64,000 bases of DNA from Bretschneidera sinensis (taxonomy: Eukaryota; Streptophyta; Magnoliopsida; Brassicales; Akaniaceae): assembly GCA_023935145.1 (NCBI GenBank), contig CM043699.1, positions 109,746,036-109,810,035 on the forward strand. The letters are read 5' to 3'. Of this stretch, positions 1 to 11,120 are shown piece by piece (positions within the stretch are counted from its first letter, which is position 1; each line of letters opens with the position of its first letter). Both the position numbers and the translations under genes were made by a program. A model generated the notes under the pieces. It searched no databases, was not told the origin of the DNA, and saw only the letters and a program-made list of their open reading frames with translations.

Positions 1-827
1 CTTGAAGGGGGGAGGCTTTCTGTCATGCTGGAGGCCGCGGCTTGGGGTGGTTATGCCGCAGCGCGCACACCTTGGACCACGGCGCACAACTCCTCCCTTA
101 ACTTTTGGACTTTCTGGAGGCTGAGGCACGCACACCTTGAGCCGCGGCCTGGAGACCTGATGCTGAAGCTTTTCAAACCTGTTTAATCCTTAGACAAATA
201 CCAACAAAGAGAGAAAATATTAAGTTGTAATCTTCATTGAGAAATCTCTCTCTTTTTTATATGTTTCTAACTTTCCTTTCATCATCTTGTTAAAAGAGTT
301 GGTGTAACTCTTGTGAGAGTTTGTAAGTGAGCTAGTGAGTATTCGGTATATACACTTGGGTAGCAAACTTATGATTCTTGTGAAAAAGGTTGAAGCAACG
401 CCCTTGAAGTTGCTTGTTTGTATTCAGTTTAAGCAACACTCATGAAGTTGCTTGTTTTAGTGAAAGGCTTCAAGGAGGATCCTTAAAGAGAGTGGACATA
501 AGGTCGGAAGGATTCTGATATTGTCGAACCACTATAAATCGAGTTTGCATCTCTCTAACTCTATCTCCTTAATTACTTGCACAATTACTAGCTTATAATT
601 ATTTATAATTCAAGTAAAATATATTGATTGCTTAATTATTTTATAATTCAATTATCTTTCTATATTAAGCAATAAACTCTTTCATCTTTGTGCTAGTAAT
701 TTAGAAAGTTTGATTTGATTTAATTCTGCATATACTTTGATATTTGAGTTTGCCAAAAAGATTAAAAAAAATTTAATACCTAATTCACCCCCTCTTGGGT
801 ATTGCCATAGTATATTTTGGACCAACA
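1..827 (+). repeat. 5' LTR, 3' part, of the SIRE-like copia element
   Basis: From about 205 to 827 this matches 10,011-10,620 base for base with scattered changes; it ends in CA directly before the primer-binding site. Bases 1-204 are strikingly GC-rich for this window and do not match the corresponding part of the right LTR. Within them a phrase containing GCACACCTTG is repeated (about 66 and 129). They may be a different U3 variant or a foreign insertion. Confidence 0.7.
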
Positions 828-829
828 AT

Positions 830-841
830 TGGTATCAAAGC
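830..841 (+). other. Primer-binding site of the copia element
   Basis: TGGTATCAAAGC lies 2 bp after the CA end of the 5' LTR. It is one base away from the common plant copia site complementary to initiator tRNA-Met (TGGTATCAGAGC). Confidence 0.8.
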
Positions 842-883
842 AATGTGCTCTTATTTTAGGCTTAATATCCTAGAGTTGATTCT

Positions 884-1905
884 ATGACTACTATATTTTT
901 AGAAGGAATAGATCCTACTAGTCCTCCTCTTCTCCATGGAAAAAATTTCACCAAATGGAAAGCTCAAATGAATATTTTTATTCAAGCTTATGATTATTTT
1001 GCTTGGTATTTCATTATTGAAAATGAAAATGATCTTGATACAAACGATTGTAAATTCATTCAACTAAATGCTAAAGTTATGAACATGCTTTATAGTTCTC
1101 TTGATCAAAACGAAGTTGATAAAATTTCCTCATGTAAGACCGCAAAAGAAATTTGGGATTTATTGGAGGTCATACATGGAGGAAATGAGCAAGAAAAGAA
1201 TTCCAAATTGAAAAACTTTGTTTATGACTTAGAGCGTTTTAAAATGAATGAAAATGGATCAATTTTTTATTTGCAAACTCGTTTTACCATACTTGTTAAA
1301 ACTTTATCTTTCATGGGTAAAATTTATTCTAACCTTTAACTTGTAAGAATATTTCTTAGGTCTTTATCAAATCAATGGAAAATTATTTTGACAAAACAAT
1401 TTACAAGCAAAAGCTTAGAAGAGCTTGTGGAATCCCTTAAGAAGCATGAAAGCTACCTGGATTACAAAATTGATGATTCCACCACATTGTTACCTCTTAT
1501 GGAAATCTAAGATGTTAATCATGATGGAGATGATGAAGAGGAAAATGGAGAAACTAGATCGAAAGAAAAAGAAGTCCATCAATATGCTTCAATGTCTAAG
1601 AAACTTGAGAAGTTTCACTCCAAGATGAATTACTCCATACAACGCAATATGAGGAGAAACTCGAAGAAGAAGGTTGCAACTTGGAGTAAATATGGAAGTG
1701 CAAAAGAAGACTCCAATATCAAAATGACAAATTCGTTCTTAATGGAAAAAGATGAGGTAACATCTAAACTATCTCTTGATTTTGAGAATGATAAAATATC
1801 AAATGTTAAACTTGAAGAAGAAAATGAGTTTGAATTTTTGAAGAAGAAAAAAAAATTGTACAAAATAAAAATATATATATATAAAGAAACAAAAGAAAAA
1901 TTATA
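884..1905 (+). pseudogene. copia gag (UBN2-type capsid) remnant
   Basis: The first 151 codons form an open frame with the typical copia gag start: a W-K-x-Q-M motif (FTKWKAQMNIF), then KEIWDLLE and LKNFVYDLERFKMNE, which match the UBN2/DUF4219 gag family. The frame stops at 1,337-1,339. It resumes directly with codons reading LVRIFLRSLSNQW and SLEELVESLKKHESY, the expected next gag segment, so the stop is an internal mutation. After 1,500 the sequence is a lysine/glutamate-rich degenerate tail. A possible ruined zinc knuckle lies at about 2,000-2,050 and a KLSRPKMILVDKG-like spacer at about 2,090-2,130. No full-length gag can be made. Confidence 0.75.
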
Positions 1906-3212
1906 ACAAAATGAATAATCCCTTAAAGGAACAAAGATTTATAAAAATCACTTTGCTATAAAAACTCTATCAAGAAATTCATTTATCACTTCTAATTTCT
2001 TTCATGTATATTATAATTGTCATTTAAAGAAAAATAACAAAATTAGAAGGAAAATAGTAAGTGTTGTTAAAGATATAATTCCATCTAATATAAAACTTAG
2101 TAGACCTAAAATGATTTTGGTTGATAAAGGATAAGCTTGTTTTGTTGGAATTTATTTTGTTTTTTGCAATGCATTTTGTTATATATTGTGTTGCATTTAA
2201 ATTACATGATTTTAAAAAATTGAGATTAAGAAACTACTTTTTGAATTCATTCTTTCAAATAAAAATTATGGTTAGTATTTCAAAAATGCATAAAATGTAT
2301 CTCAATAATGGTTGATATTTGACAAAAGATAAAAATAAAGATTTTAAAAAAACTTATGCACTTTTAAAAGCCATGTATTTGATGTTATTTTTTGATGAGC
2401 TAACAATCTTGATTTAAGTTGAGAAATGTGTGATTAGCCATCTAGCATCAAAGTGAAGTGATTCAAATGAAAAATAATCTACCAAGATAAATTGTTTGAG
2501 TGAGATTTTTCCATCTACTCAAATGAGTTTTATTTTAGTAAAATAATCTTATATGAGGTAAAGACATTTTGATTATATAAATGTTTGGTTCCTCTATTAT
2601 TCTTAAATAAATCATATGACATGAAATACTTAAAATAAATGTCTTTGATTGATAGCTAGATTGGAAATGATTTTGACGATATATTATGCCATGTCTAACT
2701 AATCTTGAAAATCTTACACTTGCATAATTGATTTTTCACTTTTAAAAAATTTAGTCTAAATTCTCATATAATTATTTTTTAAACATTTGAAATATTTATA
2801 AAACTTGATTTAATGATCTTTCTAAAATGAGTTTTATTTTAAAATTTGGTTTGAGAATATGAGTTGGTTTTTTTAATTTTATTTTTAAAAGATTTAGTTT
2901 AACTTAATCTATAAAAATCTTTTACTTTAATTCATTGAAGTTTTCTTAGCACAAGGATTTATGACTTAAATGTGCTTTAATTTAGTATCTTTGCTAAAGA
3001 AAATAATAACTGGAAAATGGCATAAGTTTTAATCACACTCCTCATGTAGGAAAGAAAAAGCTTTATGATTTTTTTTATGACGTACCTTATTTGAAATCAT
3101 AATGCACTTATTTATGAGAAGAAGTTTAGTAATATTGATCCATTTAAAACAAAACACTTTTGTTGAAATATTTTTTTTAAAAATTATTTGACATGAATTA
3201 TTTCCATTGAAT
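1906..3212. other. AT-rich degenerate interior of the copia element, left of the nested LINE
   Basis: This stretch is over 70% A+T with no reading frame of coding character. The only recognisable part is the weak end-of-gag similarity near 2,000-2,130. It should once have held protease and integrase, but I see neither. Confidence 0.5.
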
Positions 3213-5967
3213 AAAAAAGGTGATCTTCAAATTGTGTGTGGGTGGGACAAAACAGTTCAAACTGTGTAGAAACCTGAAAACTCTCAAAACCCACCTTAAA
3301 GTGCTAAATGAGAAACACTTTAGTCGCATTTTAGAGAGAGCTCTTGAGGCTTCACAAAAACTTGCTAGCCTTCAAAGAGAGCTTCATGATAATCTAACTG
3401 ATTCTGAGCTGCAAACTTTGGTGGCTAATCATAAGCTAAAGGCCTTCAAACTAGCTGAAGCTGAGAGAAGCTTCCTATCCCAGCAGGCCAAATGCAAATA
3501 CCTTCTGAATAGTGATAGAGGCACAAAACTCTTCCATAGCCTGGTTAAAAAGAAGACTAGTAAGAACCATATTGCTGTTGTGGTTGCCTCTAATGGGGCT
3601 CTGACATCCTCTAAAGATGAAGTGGTTGAGGAGTTCCTCAAATTTTATAAAGCCCTCATTGGCTCTTCAGCCAGTTATAGGCCTATAGTCCTGGAAGTCA
3701 TTAAAGATGGGCCTACACTCCAAGAGGTCCAAGCATAGCTGCTGACAAAGGAGGTCACAGTAGAGAAGATTAAGGAAGCCCTTTGGAGTACAGGGGAAGA
3801 CAAGTCCCCAGGTCCTGATGGTTGCTCATCAAAGTTCCTCAAGAAAGCTTAGGATGTGGTTAGCTAAGATGTCATTGAGGCTGTGCAGGAATTTTTCCAG
3901 AATGGGAGACTCCTTAAACAGCTGAACCATACAACTCTTGTTTGATACCCAAAGGAAAACAAGCTTCTAAAGTGGAGGATTTCAGACCTATAGCTTGTTG
4001 CAATGTGCTATACAAAATCATCTCCAAAATCCTTGCTTCAAGATTAGCCCCCTCCTTGAGCCTCATTATCAACCCTGCACAGGCTACTTTCATCAAATCT
4101 AGAAGCATGGTTGAAAACATTTATTTGGTTCAGGAACTGCTCAGAAAGTATTGTAGGAAAAGAATCTCCCCAAGATGTATGATCAAGATAGATCTTAGAA
4201 AAGCCTACGACACTGTGGAATGGGATTTTCTGAACAGTTTGATTGAGGGCCTTGGATTTCCTGAAAAGTTTAGGCAATGGATAATAGAATGTGTTACTAT
4301 AACTGCTTTCTCTCTATCCATCAATGGAAACCTACATGGTTTTGTTGTTAGCAGAAGGGGCCTCAGACAGGGTGACCCCCTCTCCCCATACTTATTTGTC
4401 TTGATTGTGGAGTACCTATCTAGGCTCCTAGGGAAAATGAAAGAAGAGGATGGATTCAGATACCATCCAAAGTGTGACAAGCTCAACTCACCCACTTGGC
4501 TTTTGCTGATGACCTTATTCTCTTTGCTAGGGGGGATGGTAATTCTGTTGGGCAGATCATGCAGTGTGTCAACCAATTCAATGAGTGCTCTGGGTTGTAA
4601 GCTAGCCTGGCCAAATTAAACATTTTCTATGCTGGCGTTAAGGCTACAGAGTTAATGGAAATCAGAAGGATTACTGGAATGAAGGATGGATCCTTCCCCT
4701 TTAAATATTTGGGGGTTCCTCTGGCTACAGCAAGATTGAATGCTACTTATTATTCTCCCCTTATTGAAAAAATCTCAGGGTACATTAATGTCTGGGCAGG
4801 CTCATCCCTTTCATATACTGGCATAACTGAACTTATCAAGTCAGTGCTTCAAGGTGTAGAGTGCTTTTGGCTTGCCATTTTCCCCATCCCCGGTAACATC
4901 CTGGAGAAAATTGTCAGGTTGTGTAGAACTTTTCTGTGGAATGGTAAGTGTAATGGTATGAGGAAAGCTCTTGTAGCTTAAGCTGCCTTATGTAAACCAA
5001 AATCTGAAGGAGGTCTGGGCTTAGTTGACTTGAAATCCTAGAACAAGGCACTCCTTACCAAAGTCCTTTGGAACATCCATATGAAGAAAGATTCCCTATG
5101 TATCCAGTGGGTTCAGCATTACTATCTAAATAACACCTCAATCTGGGAGATTCTAGTAAGAAAGGATGGCTCCCCTCTCTGGAAGAGAATCTTGGAGATT
5201 AGAGATGATCTAATTGCCTAATCATCCTCCTCCCTGCAAGCTCAGAACAGACTCATAGCATGGAGGGGTCAGGATGATCTGTGCATCAAAAAAGTCTACA
5301 ACTCTATTAGGCTGCAAGGATCAAAAGTCAGCTGGGCACCACTGGTATGGTATGGCCACTGCCCCTCTAAAATGTCCTTTATCGACTAGCTGGCTATCCA
5401 AAACAGGCTCCTCACCAAGGACAGACTGCAGCTGGATGGAGATGACAAGCTATGCCCCCTTTGTAAAGAGTAGGAGGAATCAAGAGATCACCTCTTTTTC
5501 TCTTGCAAGATTAGCAAGGAAACCTGGGAAGCCATTAAAAGGTGGCTTGGCTGCAAAAGGCAAATGAACACAATTGATAGTGCAACCAAGTGGTTCCAAA
5601 AAGTCAGAGAAACTGGCCCCCCTGTTATAGCAAAAAGGATAGCTCTACCATGCACAGTCTATAACATTTGGATGGCTAGAAATGCTAAACAGTTTGACAA
5701 CTCCACTGTTTTTGCTTCCAGCCTTATCAAGAAGATTCAGATTGTAGTCTATAAAATTGTGTATGTTGTATGCCCACAGATTAGGCTTATTTTGTAAGCA
5801 TTTTGATTGCCTCATTTTGTAAGCTTTTGTATAGGCTTCCCTTGTAAGCTTATTTTTGTTTATGGTCTTGCTCTCTGTATATCTCCTGGGTATGCCTAGT
5901 GATTCTTTGTAAATTTTTGGTTAATACAAGTTTTATTTTACTAATCAAAAAAAAAAGGTGATATTCA
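3213..5967 (+). mobile_element. 5'-truncated plant L1-type LINE with 17-bp target site duplication
   Basis: A 17-bp direct repeat, AAAAAAGGTGATCTTCA at 3,213-3,229 and AAAAAAGGTGATATTCA at 5,951-5,967, flanks the insert and differs at one base. The insert begins in the spacer between endonuclease and reverse transcriptase (LKTHLKVLNEKHFSRILERA), so ORF1 and the endonuclease are lost by 5' truncation. It ends in a plant LINE-like 3' tail rich in TTGTAAGC followed by a short A-run. Reverse transcriptase blocks are clear: IPKGKQASKVEDFRPIACCN, IKIDLRKAYDTVEWDFL, RRGLRQGDPLSPYLF, and FADDLILF in a shifted frame at about 4,498-4,522. A C-terminal zf-RVT zinc domain (LCPLCKE...HLFFSCK) lies at about 5,450-5,520. 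Stops and frameshifts throughout mean it is inactive. Confidence 0.9.
3220..5797 (+). pseudogene. LINE ORF2 remnant (reverse transcriptase plus zf-RVT domain)
   Basis: Three frames must be joined to follow the protein: 3,220-3,738 (connector before the polymerase), 3,942-4,500 (fingers and palm), then 4,490-5,797 (YxDD-type FADD box, thumb, zinc domain). Catalytic aspartates are visible in KIDLRKAYD and in FADD. An internal stop at 3,736-3,738 and several more (for example 4,979-4,981 and 5,218-5,222) break it. The family role is target-primed reverse transcription; this copy cannot perform it. Confidence 0.85.
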
Positions 5968-6515
5968 CTTAAGATTTGAAATATATCAAGAAAATTTACT
6001 TAATTTTTTTTAGCATCTATTCCATTGTGCCTTTATCTCAAGAATAATATATTTTGAATACTTTACTGAACTTAAATGAAATATAAAAGAAGTATTCATA
6101 TTTATGAGATGAATGAAATTTGCTAAAAATGATAAGAAAACTCATCATGATTTGATATGCCTTTTATAGAAAAGTAAATTTTGGACATATTTTCTAATGG
6201 ATTTAATTTTTATGATGATAAAATTGATAAAAATCTTAGGTTAAGTGTTTTAAATACTATTGTGTGGTCTATTCATGAAAATTTCAAACCACTTAAAATC
6301 AATTTTGAATCAATTATTGACCATGAATCATCAAGCTTGAAAAATCTATTGGTTGATCAACTTGAGTTTTAAAGATTATCATTTATAAATCCATGCTTTA
6401 TGAAAAATGTGTTCTTATATCCCTTCCGTTGAATGCATAAGTTAAGTAGAAACTACATTCCCTTATATGATAAAAAGAAAGAAATCATATGAGTTGAGTC
6501 ATGAACTATTTAAGA
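5968..6515. other. AT-rich degenerate copia interior right of the LINE
   Basis: This continues the host copia sequence after the LINE target duplication. I see no coding similarity until the RNase H end that begins at 6,516. Confidence 0.4.
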
Positions 6516-6701
6516 ACCAAACACATAGAGATAAGACATCACTTCATATGAGATCATGCTCAAAAGGGTGATATTAGATTAGAATTCATCCATTCGAAAG
6601 ACCAAATTGCTGACATTCTTACTAAGCCCTTGAACGAAGATAGTTTTAGAAAAATAAGACCATTAATGGGCTTAGCAAATTATGAAAATATGTGTGTTTG
6701 A
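6516..6701 (+). pseudogene. C-terminus of copia RT/RNase H
   Basis: The translation reads TKHIEIRHHF, one stop, DHAQKGDIRLEFIH, then SKDQIADILTKPL and a short tail ending in TGA at 6,699-6,701. This is the hallmark end of Ty1/copia polyproteins (TKHIDIRHHF...ADIFTKPL). One in-frame TGA replaces the residue after HHFI. It sets the orientation of the element and marks the end of pol. Confidence 0.85.
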
Positions 6702-6847
6702 TTGCATCTACATTTCATCATATGCATATTTGACATCTAGTGAATGACTATTAACTCCTAGATAATCTATCTCTCACTCAAGATGACATAGATAAATCAT
6801 TTCTTTTTAAATTACAAATTGGAGCTCAAAATTTTATGATTTATGAA

Positions 6848-7310
6848 AGACCCAATCGACTAGTATCTTGATCCAGTCGACTGGTATCTCTCTGTCCAAT
6901 TACCCAGTCGACTAATTGAGTCAATCCAATCGACTAGTAACTCACTACCCATTTCACCCACCGACTAGTACGAAGACCCAGTCGACTGGTATTACACGAG
7001 AAACTTAGAGCCAAATATTTTAAATTTCTTTTGATGAACCCAGTAGACTAGTAGGGTCAATACAGTCAACTAGTGTCTCACTAACCAATTTCTCAGTCGA
7101 CTGGTACCACAACAAAATACTTGGAGCCAAAAATTTGAAATTTTCGTAGACAACCCAGTCGACTTGTAAGGTACATCCAGTCAATTGGTGTCTTACTGCC
7201 AGTTTTACCAGTCGACTGGTACATGGACCCAATCGACTGGTATATCAAAAAATCCCCAAATTATAAAGAACCCAGTCGACTGGTACCCAAACCTAGTCGA
7301 CTGGTATCGC
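6848..7310. repeat. Array of near-palindromic CAGTCGACTGGTA-like units
   Basis: About fifteen copies of a 12-14 bp unit related to the palindrome ACCAGTCGACTGGT occur at irregular 20-50 bp intervals, alternating between forms such as CAGTCGACTGGTA, CAATCGACTAGTA and CAGTCAACTAGTG. Each copy contains a SalI-like core, TCGAC or a variant. The spacers are unrelated AT-rich sequence. A TATA-like stretch (CTATATAATAG) follows at about 7,313. The array lies between the end of pol and the 3' LTR. Confidence 0.8.
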
Positions 7311-7329
7311 GATTCTATATAATAGACAC

Positions 7330-9037
7330 TACATTTTTTTCTCTTCAGATTTCACACCATTTTTATAAAATATTAGCTTTCTCTCTAAAAATCCTTGCCT
7401 TCAGCCTCAAATCACTTGAAATCACTCAAAAGAATCCATAACCATTCTTCCAATCACATTATTTTAACTCTCACAGTTGAATCATTTCTATTTCTTGAAT
7501 TGGATGCTTTGAATTTTTTTGTGTTGCATGGAGGAAAATATCCTAAAATAGAGGAAACTCTATCAATTTTTCTTCTTAGATCTAACATACTCTTGAAGTG
7601 GTTGAAAAATACTTAGTATTAATTACGTTTTTGTTCATCTACTAATGTAGTTTGTTGAGTCTATCTAAATAGATTTATACAGGTTCATTCTTCTCACAAC
7701 TCAAATCCTAATTAATTTTTGATGAAAATTAGAAAGGAGAAGAACAATAAGACATTTATACTCATAACATATATTAAAGGAGAAAGTATGGTACAAATCT
7801 CTATCTCATAATCCTTTATTTTTTAAATATAACTTTGATAAATTCTCTTTGATTTGGCATTGGATAAATCAAGTGATGAGCTTGAATTTAGATTTGAGAA
7901 TTAATTTTGAGTTTGAAAATAATAATTATCATTACATTGAATTGATAATCATCTATTTATTGAATCTAACATACCTTGAAAATGGTCTTTGATTGATAAT
8001 TTAAAATTATATTCTGGTGCATATATTCAGGGGAGTAACCTTTTTTAAGTACTTATAGATCTTTCCAATTTGAACATATTTTTTAGTAGTTGATGGGCTC
8101 TCTGTCTTGATTATTCAATCAAACAACTACTAATAAGGCTTGTTAAGTTTTAGCCAATTTTTTCCCTCTTAAAAGTTAAAAAAAATTACTTTAGACTTTT
8201 TGAAAAGGGGAGAAATTCTGATTTCTTGGTAAAAGAGAAAACCTTTGGTAAAATTATTTTACTCAAATGAGTTTAAATACTTGATAAATTCTTTTTGATA
8301 TGTTTTAAATTTGGATATTATATCTTAAGAATTTTATCTATTGGTAAATCAAGCAATAAGTTCAAACTCTTGTCCTTTATCGATTGAGTGTAAGATACTC
8401 TAAGCTTTGAGATTATTTTGAATATTGAAGATTTATAATGCTTGAGTATTATTTTAGATCATGTGAGGGTTGAATTCATTCTTTTGTGGGAAGTTGGGTA
8501 CATTTATTTTATCTATATGTGCAAAAGGAAATATTAGAAAAATAAAGGAAACCTTGTCCTATTTTCTATAAAATTTCAGCAGTTAAGTCTCTTTGAACCC
8601 AACTCTTTCAGAAGCTTTATATTTCTTGATATCTCATAAAACGATTCTTTTCTCAATATGTTTCATCAAAATATTTTCAATAGAATATTTTGAGGGGGAG
8701 CTCTTCTTTGAAATCCACCCTTTTTATGATGACAAAAAGGGGGAGAAAAATAAGAAAATTAGAGATATTGTTAGACCTTATTCTTGACTTAGCATATCTT
8801 GAACTCATATGGAAAATGCATTGATATATATGCATTTATTGAAAGAAGATTGAAATTGAGATAAATTGCTTTAGAAAGTATTTCTGTTGTGGTTGATTTT
8901 CTGCATGAGGTCAATAAACAGAAATACAATGAGACTATGTCAGATTTTTCTTGCAAAATTTTAATCTCTTCATTTCTTTTCAATTTATCTCCTTTAATCT
9001 CTAATTAAGATTTTTGTCACTATAAAAAGGGGGAGAT
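7330..9037. other. Non-coding 3' interior of the copia element, ending in polypurine tracts
   Basis: There is no convincing gene. Two GGGGGAG purine tracts stand out: one at about 8,693-8,745 (TGATGACAAAAAGGGGGAG) and one at 9,024-9,036 directly before the LTR. The first resembles the purine tract found ahead of 3' LTRs in SIRE-type elements and may be a second, internal tract. Confidence 0.55.
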
Positions 9038-10620
9038 TGTTGATCAAGTCTCTATTGACCCTGAATGATTTTGATAGTGACAAAAATCTTAATTAATCAC
9101 TAACGAATATTACTTAAGTGATACAGATTGTTAATAGTGGTTATACATCAAAGGAGATCAAGATTGTAGAAATTAGTGAATCAAAGTTGATGATCTCAAA
9201 AGTAAATAAGCTCTCCAAAAGATCAAATTTAAGGAGAATAATTTAAATACAACTTCAAAGACAAAAAGGATAAATTATAGGTTTGAATCCTAAGATACAC
9301 TTTGTAACCATTTCAATTTTTAAGAGCTAATTAAATTTGCATTACATTTTATTATATAGCCTTAATTAATTGAAGATATAAAATCTCCACATGATTTTAA
9401 TAAATGCAAATAAATTCTTTTGGCTCAATACTTAACATGCTCTAATTGAACTTAAGAAGAATTTATGTTGATATAGAAAATTATTTGAGCATTTGTAACA
9501 TATCATTCTTCATTTATCTTGCACACACATTATGCTTAAATTTGTAATATGCTTTGTCATCATAAAAAACTCCTCAATCAAGAAATTGATTAGATTAATT
9601 TTGATGATAACAAAACATTTTTGAAATGTTTAACTCGTGTGTTTAATGTGCAAGAAAGTTTGATTCAACTGAGAGATTTTTCGGAACTCAAAAATCCAAA
9701 AAGAATAAAGAAATATGAAGAAAATTGATGTTGAAAACACTGTTCATCCTGAAAACATTGTAGCAATGCACCAAAACTGACCCAGTGGACTGGACAAGTT
9801 ACAACAACAATATTTTTTAATTTAAAAAGGCTATAAACTTGTCTCTAACGGCTCTATTTTGTCTCCAACGGCTATAAGACTTCAAGACACTATAAATAGA
9901 GCCTCAAATTTCATTTGGAAGATAAGAGAAACATTCTACAACAAAGGATTAAAGTAAAATCTTTATTCTCTTCTTCTTGGGCCAAAAACTCCCTTGTCTA
10001 TAAGCTTTTGAGAGAGAAAATACTGAGTTGTAATCTTCATTGAGAAATCTCTCTCTTGTTTGTTTGCTTCAAACTTCCTTTCATCATCTTGTTAAAAGTG
10101 TTGGAGTAACTCTTGTAAGAGTTTGTAAGTGAGCTAGTGAGTGTTGGGTATATACATTTGGGTAGCAAACTTAGGATTCTTGTGAAAAAAGGTTGAAGCA
10201 ACACCCTTGAAGTAACTTGTTTGTATTCAATTTGAGCAACAACCGTAAAGTTGCTTGTTTTAGTGAAAGGCTTCAATGAGGATCCTTGAAGAGAGTGAAC
10301 GTAGGGTAGGAAGGATTCTGATATTGCCGAACCACTATAAATCGAGTTTGCATCTCTCTAACTCTATCTCCTTAATTACTTGCTTATAATTATTTATTAT
10401 TCAAGTAAATGATATTGATTGCTTAATTATTTTATAATTCAATTATCTTTTCTATATCAAGCAATAAACTCTCTCATCTTTGTGCTAGTAATTTAGAAAG
10501 ATTAATTTGATTTAATTCCACATATATTTTGATATCTGAGATTGCAAAAAGAATTTAAAAAATTTTTAATACCCAATTCACCCCTTCTTGGGTATTGCCA
10601 TAGTATATATTGGACCAACA
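9038..10620 (+). repeat. 3' LTR of the SIRE-like copia element
   Basis: It starts TGTTGATCAAG right after a polypurine tract and ends GGACCAACA, giving 1,583 bp with TG...CA ends. A TATA box (TATAAATA) is at 9,891-9,898, so transcription would start near 9,920. The part after 10,011 is shared with the 5' LTR; the U3 before it is not. A phrase CCCAGTGGACTGGA at about 9,780 resembles the units of the 6.9-kb array. Confidence 0.8.
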
Positions 10621-11120
10621 GTGGTGATGAAGTTTTCATAGGAGAGGATGTCTTTTGTGGAGAGAGGTGAGTTGATGGCAACAAAAGCATCGACTATGGT
10701 TTTGAGATCCCAAAGATACTATTCCATAGATTTTCGATCTTTGGTGTGTTTGTGAAGCTTCAGGTGAAGGTAAAAACTCATTGGTATTGGATTAATCAAG
10801 GTACCGTTGTTCCAGTGCAATCCAGACATCCCGAGAAATACGTAGATCATGAACATCTTGTAAGATATCAAAGGTGAGGATGGCATTGATCCATTATCTA
10901 AGGCACTAGTCAGTCCAAATCCAAGTAGAATAAGTTGCATTAAGAGTGGGTTGACCATCACTAGTGAGAGACAGGTGAGAGGGATAGGGAAAATAGCCAT
11001 CAACATAACAAATGAGGTCATAGTTGATGAGAACATGTAGAAACTGAGAGTGCCAATAGATATAGTTAGAGTTATCTAGTTTAATACTGACTAGATGGGT
11101 GATGCTAGGGGCAGAAAATA
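10621..11120 (-). pseudogene. copia gag (UBN2) core remnant
   Basis: Three pieces can be followed on the minus strand: APSITHLVSIKLDNSNYIYW then HSQFLHVLINYDLICYVDG; DVHDLRISRDVWIALEQRY; and SMEQYLWDLKTIVDAFVAIN (one stop read through). These match the copia gag sequence order (LxxxNYxxWxxQ, W.xLE.RF, Y...LK...D). Internal stops and frame changes show that it is dead. Confidence 0.7.

Larger units (their letters stand above)
1..10620 (+). mobile_element. Degenerate SIRE-like Ty1/copia LTR retrotransposon (5' end outside window)
   Basis: The two ends share a homologous LTR section (about 205-827 and 10,011-10,620), each ending in ...GGACCAACA. A primer-binding site follows the left LTR, a gag remnant and the end of a copia RNase H lie inside, and a purine tract (AAAAAGGGGGAGA) precedes the right LTR at 9,038. 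The order gag then RNase H, with a long non-coding stretch between pol and the 3' LTR, is the copia/SIRE arrangement. Protease, integrase and most of the reverse transcriptase are missing and all reading frames are broken, so it cannot move by itself. By eye the shared LTR sections differ by roughly 8-10%, so the insertion is old. A LINE is nested at 3,213-5,967. The element ends exactly where a second copia gag remnant on the minus strand begins (10,621), so it probably inserted into that element. The left target duplication is outside the window. Confidence 0.85.

Noticed and set aside
6848..7310. CRISPR-like array of short repeats
   Set aside because: The genome is a plant, the units are only 12-14 bp and diverged, the spacing is irregular and no cas genes are near. 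It is a motif array inside a retrotransposon.
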